Origin: DATJKD01 sp963834855
GTDB lineage: Bacteria; Pseudomonadota; Gammaproteobacteria; Steroidobacterales; Steroidobacteraceae
Direction of reading: 5' to 3'
DNA length: 64,000 nucleotides
Assembly (NCBI GenBank): GCA_963834855.1
Contig: CAWIDH010000035.1
Coordinates: 62,001-126,000 of the forward strand
Shown: positions 37,157-45,774 of the stretch, in pieces
How positions within the stretch are numbered: the stretch's first letter is position 1
Layout: each line of letters starts with the position of its first letter
The notes under the pieces: model-generated
Told to the model about the DNA's origin: nothing
The model's database searches: none
The model's input: only the letters and a program-made list of their open reading frames with translations
Translations under genes and position numbers: made by a program

Positions 37157-39865
37157 TCACGCGAGCCTGGCTTCGGCGCGCCGGTCGAGCGCCTCGAAGA
37201 GCTGGTCCCGGAGGCGCGCGCGCGCCTCGTCCGACAGGCCCCGGCCCCGGTCGTCGGTGACGAAGAACACGTCCTCCGCCCGCTCGCCGATCGTCATGAT
37301 CTTGGCGGTCACCACGTCGATTCCCGCGGACAGGAACACCTTGCCGACCTCGGAGAGCAGGCCGGGGCGGTCGCCGGCGATCAGCTCGAGGATCGTGCGG
37401 TTACGGACCGCGTCGTCGGCGAAGCTGATCTGCATCGGCGTCGAGAACATCCGCACCTGGCGCGGTGCCCGGCGCGTCACCACTGGCAGCGCTGCCTCCG
37501 TGCTCTGCAGCACGCGCCAGAGCTGCTGCTCGATCTGCTGCGCCCGATGCCGGTCCGCGATCGGCGCGCCGTTGTCCTCCAGCACGAGGTAGTTGTCGAG
37601 GCTCATCCCGCCGTCGAGCGGGGTGATCCGGGCATCGAGGATGTTGAGCCCCATCTGGTCGAGGAGCGCGGTGGTCCGGGCGAAATTGTGCTGGCGATGC
37701 GGCATGAAGGTCAGCACGGCGTTGCCGCCGCGCTGGGGGGTGTGCCGCACGGCGACCAGCGCCGCGGCATCGCCCGGATCGTATTCCGCGAGCAGGCCGG
37801 TGTGCCAGGCGATCTCGGCCGGCGTATGGGCGAGGAAGTAGCTGTCGTTGAACTTCGCCCAGATAGCGTCCACGCGCTCCCCGCCGATCCCCTGCCGGGC
37901 GCACTCGTCGCGCGCCGCGGCCTTCACCTCGGCGATCAGCTCCTCCTGGTCGAGGGGCGCCTCCAGTCCGCGGCGCAGGGCGCGCTTGGTCCGCTCGTAG
38001 AAATCCGCGAACAGCGCCGCCTTCCAGGAATTCCAGAGCCTGGGGTTCGTGGCGCGCACGTCCGCGACCGTGAGCAGGTACAGGTAGTCGAGATGCGCCT
38101 GGTCGCCCACGACACGCGCGAAGTCGCGGATCACCTGCGGGTCGGAAATGTCCTTCTTCTGCGCGGTCAGCGAGAACAGCAGGTGATGGCGCACCAGCCA
38201 CGCCACGAGCCGCGCGTCGTATCGCGAAAAGCCCTGCTCGAGACAGAAGGCCTCGGCGTCGACCGATCCGAGCTCCGAGTGGTCGCCACCGCGGCCCTTG
38301 GCGATGTCGTGGAACAGTGCCGCGAGGTAGGCGAGCTCGGGCTTGGGCAGCGTCGCCATCAGGCGCGACAGCTCGGGGAACTCGTGCTCGAAGCGCGGCA
38401 GTGCGAAGCGACGGAGGTTGCGCACGACGAAGAGCGTATGTGCGTCCACGGTGTACGCGTGGAAGAGGTCGTACTGCATGCGCCCGACGATACGGCCGAA
38501 CGCCGGTATGTAGCGGCCGAGCACGCCGTACAGGTTGAGCCTGCGCAGCTCGTGGGTGACGCCGGACGGCGCGCGCAGGATCTCCTGGAAGAGCCGGTGG
38601 TTGCGCGGGTTCTGCCTGAACTCCTCGTCGATCAGCCACAGGTGCCGCCCGAGCGCGCGTATCGTCGTGGCGCGCACGCCGCGCAGCTCCTGGTGCCGCT
38701 GCATCAGCTGGAAGAGCTCCAGGATCGCCGACGGCTGGCGCGCGAAGACGTCGTCCGACGTCACCTCGAGATAGTCGTTGCGGATCTGGAAGCGCGCGTT
38801 GATCGGGACCGGAGCGCTCGTCGTGTCGCTGAGGATCGCCTCGCGGAAGAGCTGCAGCAGCATCTCGTTCAGCAGGCTCACGTCCATCACCGTGCGGTAG
38901 TAGCGCTGCATGAACTGCTCGACGGCGAGCGTGTAGGTCGCGTCCTCGTAGCCGAACATCTTCGCGAGGCGGATCTGGTGGTCGAACAGCAGGCGATCCT
39001 CGCGCCGACCGGTCAGCACGTGCAACGCGAAGCGGACCTTCCAGAGGAAGGCCTGCGCCGCGTGGAGCTTGCGCAGCTCGCTGGCGGTGAGGAACCCGTG
39101 TCCGACCAGCTCGTCGAGCGTGTCCGCCCCGAAGTGGCGTTTCGCCACCCAGCCGATCGTCTGGATGTCGCGCAGCCCGCCGGGACTCGCCTTGACGTTC
39201 GGCTCCAGGTTGTAGGCGGTGTCGTGGTAGCGATGGTGCCGCGCGGCCTGCTCGGCGACCTTGGCCTCGAAGAACTGGCGCGTGGTCCAGACGTTTTCCT
39301 GGCCGAGTGCGCGCCGCATCGCCTGGAAGAGGCCCTCGGGTCCCGCGAGCAGGCGCGCCTCGATGAGAGTCGTCGCGACGCTCACGTCGGAGGCGCTCTC
39401 GCGCTGGCAGTCGTCGATCGTACGTACGCTGTGACCGACTTCGAGGCCGATGTCCCACAGGAAGGCGAGGAACCGCTCGATCCCCTCGTGGCCGCCCGGG
39501 ACACCGCTCTTCGGCAGCAGGATCATGACGTCGATGTCGGAGCAGGGATGCAGCTCGCCGCGGCCGTAGCCGCCGACGGCGACGAGCGCGACGTCGCGCT
39601 CACCGGCCCCCGCGTGCTGCCTCCAGGCCCTGTGGAGCACGAGGTCGACCATCCGCGCGCGGTCACGCACCAGCGTGTCGACCGATTCGTCCTCGGCGAA
39701 CCGCTGGCGCAGGTTCTCGTCGCCGTCCGCGAGCGCACGGCGGAAGGCCGCGATGCGGTCGTGGCCCGCATCGAACGCGGCGGGCAGGCCCTCGAGAAAA
39801 GGCCAGGGTGGCAGGGCGATGCGGCCCGACGCGGCCTCGCTACCGTCGGCCGGGACCCTTGACAT
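37157..39865 (-). CDS. glnD: Bifunctional PII uridylyltransferase/uridylyl-removing enzyme
   Basis: Nitrogen sensor that uridylylates PII proteins when glutamine is low and removes UMP when it is high. 902 residues: nucleotidyltransferase site GGYGRGE at 98-104 and DID at 110-112; HD phosphohydrolase domain with LAALFHDIAKGRGGDHSELG; and two C-terminal ACT domains (VLTFMPHRQHNFARTTALLD and LELIAGDRPGLLSEVG). It starts 3 nt after the map stop. Full-length and unbroken, in contrast to map. Confidence 0.96.
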   Translation of the reverse strand: MSRVPADGSEAASGRIALPPWPFLEGLPAAFDAGHDRIAAFRRALADGDENLRQRFAEDESVDTLVRDRARMVDLVLHRAWRQHAGAGERDVALVAVGGYGRGELHPCSDIDVMILLPKSGVPGGHEGIERFLAFLWDIGLEVGHSVRTIDDCQRESASDVSVATTLIEARLLAGPEGLFQAMRRALGQENVWTTRQFFEAKVAEQAARHHRYHDTAYNLEPNVKASPGGLRDIQTIGWVAKRHFGADTLDELVGHGFLTASELRKLHAAQAFLWKVRFALHVLTGRREDRLLFDHQIRLAKMFGYEDATYTLAVEQFMQRYYRTVMDVSLLNEMLLQLFREAILSDTTSAPVPINARFQIRNDYLEVTSDDVFARQPSAILELFQLMQRHQELRGVRATTIRALGRHLWLIDEEFRQNPRNHRLFQEILRAPSGVTHELRRLNLYGVLGRYIPAFGRIVGRMQYDLFHAYTVDAHTLFVVRNLRRFALPRFEHEFPELSRLMATLPKPELAYLAALFHDIAKGRGGDHSELGSVDAEAFCLEQGFSRYDARLVAWLVRHHLLFSLTAQKKDISDPQVIRDFARVVGDQAHLDYLYLLTVADVRATNPRLWNSWKAALFADFYERTKRALRRGLEAPLDQEELIAEVKAAARDECARQGIGGERVDAIWAKFNDSYFLAHTPAEIAWHTGLLAEYDPGDAAALVAVRHTPQRGGNAVLTFMPHRQHNFARTTALLDQMGLNILDARITPLDGGMSLDNYLVLEDNGAPIADRHRAQQIEQQLWRVLQSTEAALPVVTRRAPRQVRMFSTPMQISFADDAVRNRTILELIAGDRPGLLSEVGKVFLSAGIDVVTAKIMTIGERAEDVFFVTDDRGRGLSDEARARLRDQLFEALDRRAEARLA

Positions 39866-39867
39866 GC

Positions 39868-40684
39868 TCAGACCGCGGCTCGCTCGTTCGAGCCCAGCGT
39901 GAGCACCTCGACTCCGGATCCGGTCACGAGCACGGTGTGTTCCCATTGCGCCGACAGCGAGTGGTCGCGCGTGATCACGGTCCAGCCGTCCGGCAGGAGG
40001 CGCACGTCGCGCCTTCCGGCGTTGACCATGGGCTCGACCGTGAATGTCATGCCGGCCTCGAGCGTGAGTCCCGTGTCCGGCTGGCCGTAGTGCAGCACCT
40101 GCGGGTCCTCGTGAAAGCCGCGGCCGATGCCGTGGCCGCAATACTCGCGCACCACCGAGTAATGATTCGACTCGACGAAGCGCTGGATGGCGTTGCCGAT
40201 GTCACCCAGCCGGGCGCCCGGGCGCACCTCGCGTATTCCGCGCCACATCGCCTCGTGCGTGATTTCGATCAGCCGCTGCGGCGTGGGGCGCGACCCTGCC
40301 GACCGGATACATCCGCGAGCTGTCGCCGTGGAAGCCGTCCTTGATGACCGTCACGTCGACGTTGATGATGTCGCCCTGCTTGAGCCTGCGGTCACCCGGT
40401 ATGCCGTGGCACACGACGTGGTTGACCGAGGTGCAAATGGACTTCGGGTAGCCGCGGTAGCCCAGTGGCGCCGGGATCGCCCGCTGCACGTTCACGATGT
40501 AGTCGTGGCAGATCCGGTCCAGTTCCTCGGTGGAGACGCCGGGGACGACGTGCTCCGCGATCATGTCGAGCGCGTCCGCGGCGAGGCGGCCGGCGACCCG
40601 CATCGCGGCCTGCTCCGCAGCGTCCTTGATCGACACCCGTCCGTGGCGGTCGGGGGCGCGCTGGGCCGAATCGGGATGTTGCAT
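39868..40684 (-). CDS. map: Methionine aminopeptidase, one frame break
   Basis: Type I enzyme removing N-terminal Met from nascent proteins; normally essential. N-terminal part: AAMRVAGRLAADALDMI, IPAPLGYRGYPKSICTSVNH with the substrate His in VVCHGIPGDRRL, and metal ligand Asp in IINVDVTVIKDGFHGD. The frame is lost in the G-run 40285-40288; one fewer base gives GRVAPTPQRLIEITHEAMWR. The second part has EYCGHGIGRGFHEDPQVLHY, FTVEPMVN and WEHTVLVT, carrying the remaining ligands. The ATG at 40684 is used; a GTG at 40636 also fits the family length. Confidence 0.93.
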
Positions 40685-40727
40685 GGTGCTGGCCGTTCGA
40701 GCGCCCCGGGCCGGCGCTCGCAAGTGT

Positions 40728-40756
40728 TTGGATCTGCGGGAAAGTTATGGTATAAA
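40728..40756 (+). promoter_or_regulatory. Probable rpsB promoter
   Basis: TTGGAT and TATAAA separated by 17 nt, upstream of rpsB and divergent from map. The leader to rpsB would be about 125 nt, long enough for the S2 feedback control known in other proteobacteria, though I do not claim the structure. Confidence 0.6.
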
Positions 40757-40887
40757 GCGCGCCCGTTTTTGACAACGAAATCCGCACACGCGCCGGCACA
40801 TGCGGCCGGGTGCCCGGTGATGCCGCGAGGCTCGCAGGGTTGCCGCATGGGGCGCGTGGAGGCTCAACCCTACAAGGAGACTTGGCA

Positions 40888-41937
40888 ATGGCCAGCATGT
40901 CCATGCGACAGATGCTGGAGGCGGGTGTTCATTTCGGACACCAGACCCGCTTCTGGAACCCGAAGATGGCTCCCTTCATCTTCGGCGATCGAAACCGGAT
41001 ACACATCATCAACCTGGAGAAGACGCTGCCGCTCTACGCGGAGGCAGCGGGCTTCGTGAAGTCGCTGGTTGCCGACGGCGGCAAGATCCTGTTCGTCGGC
41101 ACCAAGCGCTCGGCGCGCGAGGCGATTGCGAAGGAAGCGGCGCGTTGCAGCATGCCGTTCGTCAGCCATCGCTGGCTGGGCGGCATGCTCACGAACTTCA
41201 AGACGATCCGCCAGTCCATCCGCCGCCTCGGCGAGATCGACGAGCTGCTGCAGGGCGGGGTGCTCGAGGGCCGCAGCAAGCGCGAGGCGCAGACGCTGCG
41301 CCGCGAGCGCGAGAAGCTCGATCGCAGCCTCGGCGGCATCAAGGACATGGACGGCCTGCCTGATGCGCTCTTCGTGGTCGACGTCGGCCACGAGAAGATC
41401 GCGGTGCACGAGGCGCAGAAGCTCGGCATTCCGGTGGTTGCGGTCGTCGACACCAACTGCTCACCCGACGGCATCAGCTACGTGATCCCGGGCAACGACG
41501 ACGCCATGCGCGCCATCCAGCTGTACGCGGCCGGCATCGCCGACGCGGTGCTGGAGGGCAAGGCGACGATTCCGGAAGTCGCGGTGGGTGAGGACGAGTT
41601 CGTCGAGCTCGACGAGGAAGGCAAGCCGCGTCCGAAGGGCGCGGCGCGGCGTCGTGCCGCGCCGGTCCGGAAGAAGGCGCCGGCCAGGCGCAAGGTGGCC
41701 GCCGCGGCAACGCCCGCCGAGTCGGATGCGGCGGCCGAAGCCGCGGCCGTCGAGCTGATCGAGGCGGATCCGGAGGAGAGCCCCGAGGCGTTCATGGCGC
41801 GACGCGCGGCGGCGCGCAAGAAGGCCCCGGCGGGCGGCGCTGCAGCGTCGGCTGCTGCCGCGGCGCCGGCTGGTGCGGCGACGCCGCCTGCCGAAGCGGT
41901 GGGAGCTACGGAAACGGCGCCAGGCGAGGAATCATGA
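40888..41937 (+). CDS. rpsB: 30S ribosomal protein S2 with long C-terminal extension
   Basis: Core S2 domain in residues 1 to about 240: MRQMLEAGVHFGHQTRFWNP, FVGTKRSAREAI, SHRWLGGMLTNFKTIRQS, DALFVVDVGHEKIAVHEA, VVDTNCSPDGISYVIPGNDD. It is followed by about 110 residues rich in Ala, Arg, Lys, Pro and Glu (GAARRRAAPVRKKAPARRK, then acidic and Ala-rich stretches). E. coli S2 has 241 residues. AAGGAGA precedes the ATG at 40888. It overlaps tsf by ATGA. The tail is probably disordered and may contact RNA or S1; that is an inference. Confidence 0.95.
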   Translation: MASMSMRQMLEAGVHFGHQTRFWNPKMAPFIFGDRNRIHIINLEKTLPLYAEAAGFVKSLVADGGKILFVGTKRSAREAIAKEAARCSMPFVSHRWLGGMLTNFKTIRQSIRRLGEIDELLQGGVLEGRSKREAQTLRREREKLDRSLGGIKDMDGLPDALFVVDVGHEKIAVHEAQKLGIPVVAVVDTNCSPDGISYVIPGNDDAMRAIQLYAAGIADAVLEGKATIPEVAVGEDEFVELDEEGKPRPKGAARRRAAPVRKKAPARRKVAAAATPAESDAAAEAAAVELIEADPEESPEAFMARRAAARKKAPAGGAAASAAAAAPAGAATPPAEAVGATETAPGEES

Positions 41938-42824
41938 CCGTCACCGCGGAAGCCGTGAAGGCCCTGCGCGAGCGCACGGGCGCCGGCATGATGGAGTGCA
42001 AGAAGGCGCTGGTGGAGGCCGGGGGCGATCTCGAGGCCGCCGCCGAGATCATGCGCAAGTCGGGTCTCGCAAAGGCCGACAAGAAGGCGGGCCGCATCGC
42101 GGCCGAAGGCGTCATCGCGATCGAGCGCGCCGAGGATGGCCGCCGTGCGGCGGTCGTCGAGGTCAATTCCGAGACGGACTTCGTGGCCCGCGAGGCCGAC
42201 TTCAGGTCGTTCGCGCAGGCGGTGGCCAGGGCGGCGCTCGAAGCGCGACCAGCCGACCTGGCCGCACTGGGCGCGGTCCGACTGCCGTCCGGCCAGACGG
42301 TGGACGAAACCCGGCGGGCGCTGGTGGCGCGCATCGGCGAGAACATCGGCGTGCGCCGCTTCGAGATACTCGAGGGCACCGGCCCGCTGGGCAGCTACCT
42401 GCACGGCAACCGGATTGCCGCGCTGGTCGCGCTCCAGGGCGGCAACGACGAGCTCGCGCGCGACCTGGCCATGCACATCGCCGCGATCAACCCGCAGTTC
42501 GTCGCCCCGGACGACGTCCCGGCCGGGCAGCTGGCAAAGGAGCGCGAGATCTTCCTCGCGCAGATCGCCGCCGACCCGAAGGCGCAGGGCAAGCCCGCGG
42601 ACATCGTCGCGAAGATGGTCGACGGCAAGGTGCGCAAGTACCTGGGCGAGATCACGCTGGTCGGCCAGCCCTTCGTGAAGGACGACAAGGTGACGGTCGG
42701 CGAGGTGCTCAAGCGCGGGAACGCCAGGGTGCTGCGCTTCGCGCGGTACGAGGTGGGCGCGGGCATCGAGAAGAAACAGGAGAACTTCGCGGCCGAAGTG
42801 ATGGCGCAGGTACGGGGCGCCTGA
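41934..42824 (+). CDS. tsf: Elongation factor Ts
   Basis: Guanine-nucleotide exchange factor for EF-Tu. 296 residues: VKALRERTGAGMMECKKALV at the N-terminus, EVNSETDFVAREADFRSFA, core subdomain with ALVALQGGNDELARDLAMHI, and C-terminal module VDGKVRKYLGEITLVGQPFV. The ATG overlaps the rpsB stop, giving translational coupling. A GC hairpin and then a promoter-like TATAAT separate it from pyrH. Confidence 0.96.
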   Translation: MTVTAEAVKALRERTGAGMMECKKALVEAGGDLEAAAEIMRKSGLAKADKKAGRIAAEGVIAIERAEDGRRAAVVEVNSETDFVAREADFRSFAQAVARAALEARPADLAALGAVRLPSGQTVDETRRALVARIGENIGVRRFEILEGTGPLGSYLHGNRIAALVALQGGNDELARDLAMHIAAINPQFVAPDDVPAGQLAKEREIFLAQIAADPKAQGKPADIVAKMVDGKVRKYLGEITLVGQPFVKDDKVTVGEVLKRGNARVLRFARYEVGAGIEKKQENFAAEVMAQVRGA

Positions 42825-42847
42825 CTGCCGCCGAGCCGATTCGTCCC

Positions 42848-42878
42848 GGAACCCCGCGCAGGCGGGGTTCCTTATAAT
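42848..42878 (+). promoter_or_regulatory. tsf-pyrH intergenic hairpin followed by a -10 hexamer
   Basis: A perfect 10-bp stem GGAACCCCGC/GCGGGGTTCC with GCAG loop (42848-42871) is followed at once by TATAAT (42873-42878). There is no U-tract. It could reduce read-through from tsf or be a processing site, while TATAAT may serve a separate pyrH promoter; no convincing -35 is visible within the hairpin. Confidence 0.5.
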
Positions 42879-42905
42879 GGCGCCCCGTCGGAGGTGGCAG
42901 ACCTG

Positions 42906-43637
42906 ATGGCTCAAGCCGATGACGGAACCCCGCGCTACAAGCGCATCCTGGTGAAGCTGTCCGGCGAGGCCCTGATGGGCGAGTCGGACTACGGCATCGA
43001 TCCCGTGTTCCTGAAGCGCCTGGCCGGCGAGATCGACTCCGTTCGCGGAGCCGGCATCGAGGTGGCGCTGGTCGTCGGCGGCGGTAACCTCTTCCGCGGG
43101 GCCGGTCTCGCACGGGCCGGGATGGACCGCGTCACCGCCGACCAGATGGGCATGCTGGCCACGGTCATGAATTCGCTGGCCCTGCAGGACTCCCTCGAGT
43201 CGATCGGCGTGCACGTTCGCGTCATGTCCGCGATCCGGATCAACGAGGTGTGCGAGGACTACATCCGGCGGCGCGCGATCCGGCACCTCGAGAAGGGCCG
43301 GGTGACGATCTTCGCGGCCGGCACCGGTAACCCTTTCTTCACGACGGACACCGCGGCGAGCCTGCGCGCGATCGAGATCGAGGCGCAGCTCCTGCTCAAG
43401 GCGACCAAGGTCGACGGCGTGTACGACGCCGACCCCACCGGCAACCCGAAGGCCCGCCGCTACGAACGCCTGCGCTACGACCAGGTGCTCGACGACCGGC
43501 TCAACGTCATGGACGCCACGGCGATCGTGCTGTGCCGCGATCACGACCTGCCGATGCGCGTGTTCAACCTCAACCAGGCGGACGCGCTGGTACGCGCCGC
43601 GCGCGGCGAGGACGTCGGGACCCTGGTCACGAACTGA
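42906..43637 (+). CDS. pyrH: UMP kinase
   Basis: Phosphorylates UMP to UDP; bacterial type, allosterically controlled by GTP and UTP. 243 residues: RILVKLSGEALMG, VVGGGNLFRGAGLARAGMDR, TADQMGMLATVMNSLALQD, FAAGTGNPFFTTDTAA and KATKVDGVYDADP. The ATG at 42906 is preferred because GGAGG sits about 11 nt upstream; the GTG at 42894 overlaps that site. Followed by frr. Confidence 0.96.
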   Translation: MAQADDGTPRYKRILVKLSGEALMGESDYGIDPVFLKRLAGEIDSVRGAGIEVALVVGGGNLFRGAGLARAGMDRVTADQMGMLATVMNSLALQDSLESIGVHVRVMSAIRINEVCEDYIRRRAIRHLEKGRVTIFAAGTGNPFFTTDTAASLRAIEIEAQLLLKATKVDGVYDADPTGNPKARRYERLRYDQVLDDRLNVMDATAIVLCRDHDLPMRVFNLNQADALVRAARGEDVGTLVTN

Positions 43638-43665
43638 AGCGGCGCGGCGCCGCCGGAGAGCACTC

Positions 43666-44223
43666 ATGCTCGAGGACATCAAGAAGGACGCGGCCGACCG
43701 CATGGGCAAGTGCGTGACCGCCTACCGCAACGAGCTCAAGCGGCTGCGCACCGGCCGTGCGAACACGGGCCTGCTCGAGCACATACGCGTCGAGTACTAC
43801 GGCAACGAGGTTCCGCTGCAGCAGGTGGCGAACGTGGCCGTCGAGGACGCGCGCACGCTCACGATCGTGCCCTGGGAAAAGCCGATGGTGCCGGTCATCG
43901 AGAAGGCGATCATGAAGTCCGATCTCGGGCTGACGCCGGCGACGGCGGGCAGCGTGATACGCGTGCCGCTGCCCGCGCTCACCGAGGAGCGGCGCCGCGA
44001 CCTCACCAAGGTCGTGCGGCACGAGGCGGAGAACGCGCGGGTCGCGATCCGCAACGTGCGCCGCGACGTGATGCACGAGCTGAAGGAGATGCTGAAGGAG
44101 AAGCTCGTGTCGGAGGACGATGACCGCCGGGCGCAGGAGGAGGTCCAGAAGCTCACCGACCGGTTCGTGGCGGATGTCGATCACATCCTCGCGGACAAGG
44201 AAAAGGAACTGATGCAGGTCTGA
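43666..44223 (+). CDS. frr: Ribosome recycling factor
   Basis: With EF-G splits post-termination ribosomes. 185 residues, the standard length: RMGKCVTAYRNELKRLRTGR, VEYYGNEVPLQQVANV, IVPWEKPMVPVIEKAI, RVPLPALTEERRRDLTKVV and the helical C-terminal half. GGAGAG lies 6 nt before the ATG. uppS starts 2 nt after the stop. Confidence 0.96.
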   Translation: MLEDIKKDAADRMGKCVTAYRNELKRLRTGRANTGLLEHIRVEYYGNEVPLQQVANVAVEDARTLTIVPWEKPMVPVIEKAIMKSDLGLTPATAGSVIRVPLPALTEERRRDLTKVVRHEAENARVAIRNVRRDVMHELKEMLKEKLVSEDDDRRAQEEVQKLTDRFVADVDHILADKEKELMQV

Positions 44224-44225
44224 TC

Positions 44226-44969
44226 GTGGCGCAGGCGAAGCAAGACAGGCCGGATGCACCGCGGCACGTCGCGATGATCATGGACGGCAACGGCCGCTGG
44301 GCGGCGCGGCGTTCGCTGCCCCGCCATGTCGGGCACCGTGCCGGCGTGAAGGCGGTGCGCGCCGCCGTCGAGGGTTGCGCGCGACGGGGCGTCGAGGCCC
44401 TCACGCTCTTCGCGTTCTCGAGCGAGAACTGGCGCCGCCCCGCCGAGGAGGTCTCGAGGCTGATGGAGATGTTCGTCGAGGCCATCGATCGCGAAGTCGA
44501 CGACCTGCTCGCCAACGGCATCCGCCTGCGCTTCATCGGCGACGCGTCGCGGCTGCGGCCGGACCTCGGCACGCGGATGCGTGCCGCCGAGGCACAGACG
44601 GCGCTGGCCGCGCGCATGACGCTCAACATAGCGATCGCCTACGGCGGGCGCTGGGACCTGGTCGACGCCGCCCGCACGCTCGCGCGGCGCTGCGCGGCAG
44701 GCGAACTCGCCGTCGCCGACATCGACGAGACTCGCTTCGCGGCCGCCCTGCAGCTCGGGGACGCTCCGGACCCGGACCTCTTCATCCGCACGGGCGGCGA
44801 GCACCGCATCAGCAACTTCCTGCTCTGGAACCTGGCGTACACCGAGCTCTATTTCTGCGACGTGCTCTGGCCGGACTTCGACGACGGCGAGCTCGAGCGC
44901 GCCTTCCGCTACTACGGCACCCGGCAGCGTCGGTTCGGCCTGACCGCCGCGCAGTCGGGCAGTGGCTGA
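44226..44969 (+). CDS. uppS: Undecaprenyl diphosphate synthase
   Basis: Cis-prenyltransferase making the C55 lipid carrier for peptidoglycan and O-antigen. 247 residues from the GTG at 44226: HVAMIMDGNGRWAARRSLPR with catalytic Asp, VGHRAGVKAVR, LTLFAFSSENWRRP, IAYGGRWDLVDAAR, FIRTGGEHRISNFLLW and the C-terminal LYFCDVLWPDF. Overlaps cdsA by 8 nt. Confidence 0.96.
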   Translation: MAQAKQDRPDAPRHVAMIMDGNGRWAARRSLPRHVGHRAGVKAVRAAVEGCARRGVEALTLFAFSSENWRRPAEEVSRLMEMFVEAIDREVDDLLANGIRLRFIGDASRLRPDLGTRMRAAEAQTALAARMTLNIAIAYGGRWDLVDAARTLARRCAAGELAVADIDETRFAAALQLGDAPDPDLFIRTGGEHRISNFLLWNLAYTELYFCDVLWPDFDDGELERAFRYYGTRQRRFGLTAAQSGSG

Positions 44970-45774
44970 CACCTTGCGCCAGCGAGTCTTCACCGCACTC
45001 TTGCTCGCCGGTCTGGTCATCGGCGTGCTGCTCGTGCTCCCTGGATCCGCGGCGGTCATCGCCATCGCGATGGTCATGCTCGCGGGCGCCTGGGAGTGGG
45101 CCGCGTTCGCGGGTCTCACCGGTACGGTGGGCCGCGTCGGCTACGTGGCCCTGGTCGCCGTGGCGATCGCGGCGCTCTGGACCGTGACCGGCGACGGCAC
45201 GACGCTGCACACGATGCTCGCGCTCACCATGCTCTGGTGGCTGGTGGGACTCCTGTGGCTCACGTTCGCTGCACGACGCGGCGGTCCGATGGCGGCGGCG
45301 CTCGCGGGACTCGCGGTCCTCGCGCCAGCGGCCGTCGGCCTGGCGCGACTCGTGCTGATCGAGCCGCAGGGTCGAGTGCTGTTCCTGTTCCTGCTCGTGC
45401 TTATCGCGGCGGCGGACGTCGGGGCGTTCTTCGGCGGCCGTCGATTCGGTCGCCGCAAGCTCGCCCCCGTGGTGAGCCCGGGCAAGACCTGGGAAGGGCT
45501 CATGTCGGGGATGCTTGCCGCATCGATCGCGGCCGCGGGCGGCGCCCTGTTCCTCGAGCAGCCGTTGCTGCCGTGGCTCGCGCTCTGCATGGCGGTTGCA
45601 TTGATCTCGGTGATCGGCGACCTGGTCGAGAGCATGTTCAAGCGGCGAACCGGCCTCAAGGACAGCGGTCGGCTGCTGCCCGGGCACGGCGGCGTGCTCG
45701 ACCGCATCGACAGCCTGACCGCGGCCGGTCCTGCGTTCATGCTCGGCCTGATGAGCCTGGGGTGGACCGCGTGA
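44962..45774 (+). CDS. cdsA: Phosphatidate cytidylyltransferase
   Basis: Integral membrane enzyme making CDP-diacylglycerol from CTP and phosphatidate, the branch point of phospholipid synthesis. 270 residues with about seven hydrophobic segments. Family signature near the end: VSPGKTWEGLMSGMLA and IGDLVESMFKRRTGLKDSGR with LLPGHGGVLDRIDSL. The GTG start lies inside uppS and the stop overlaps dxr, so the group is translationally coupled. Confidence 0.95.
   Translation: MADTLRQRVFTALLLAGLVIGVLLVLPGSAAVIAIAMVMLAGAWEWAAFAGLTGTVGRVGYVALVAVAIAALWTVTGDGTTLHTMLALTMLWWLVGLLWLTFAARRGGPMAAALAGLAVLAPAAVGLARLVLIEPQGRVLFLFLLVLIAAADVGAFFGGRRFGRRKLAPVVSPGKTWEGLMSGMLAASIAAAGGALFLEQPLLPWLALCMAVALISVIGDLVESMFKRRTGLKDSGRLLPGHGGVLDRIDSLTAAGPAFMLGLMSLGWTA

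Noticed and set aside
39868..40684. Programmed frame shifting as an explanation for the split map gene
   Set aside because: No slippery heptamer with a downstream structure is evident, and many unrelated genes nearby show the same kind of break, which favours sequence error.
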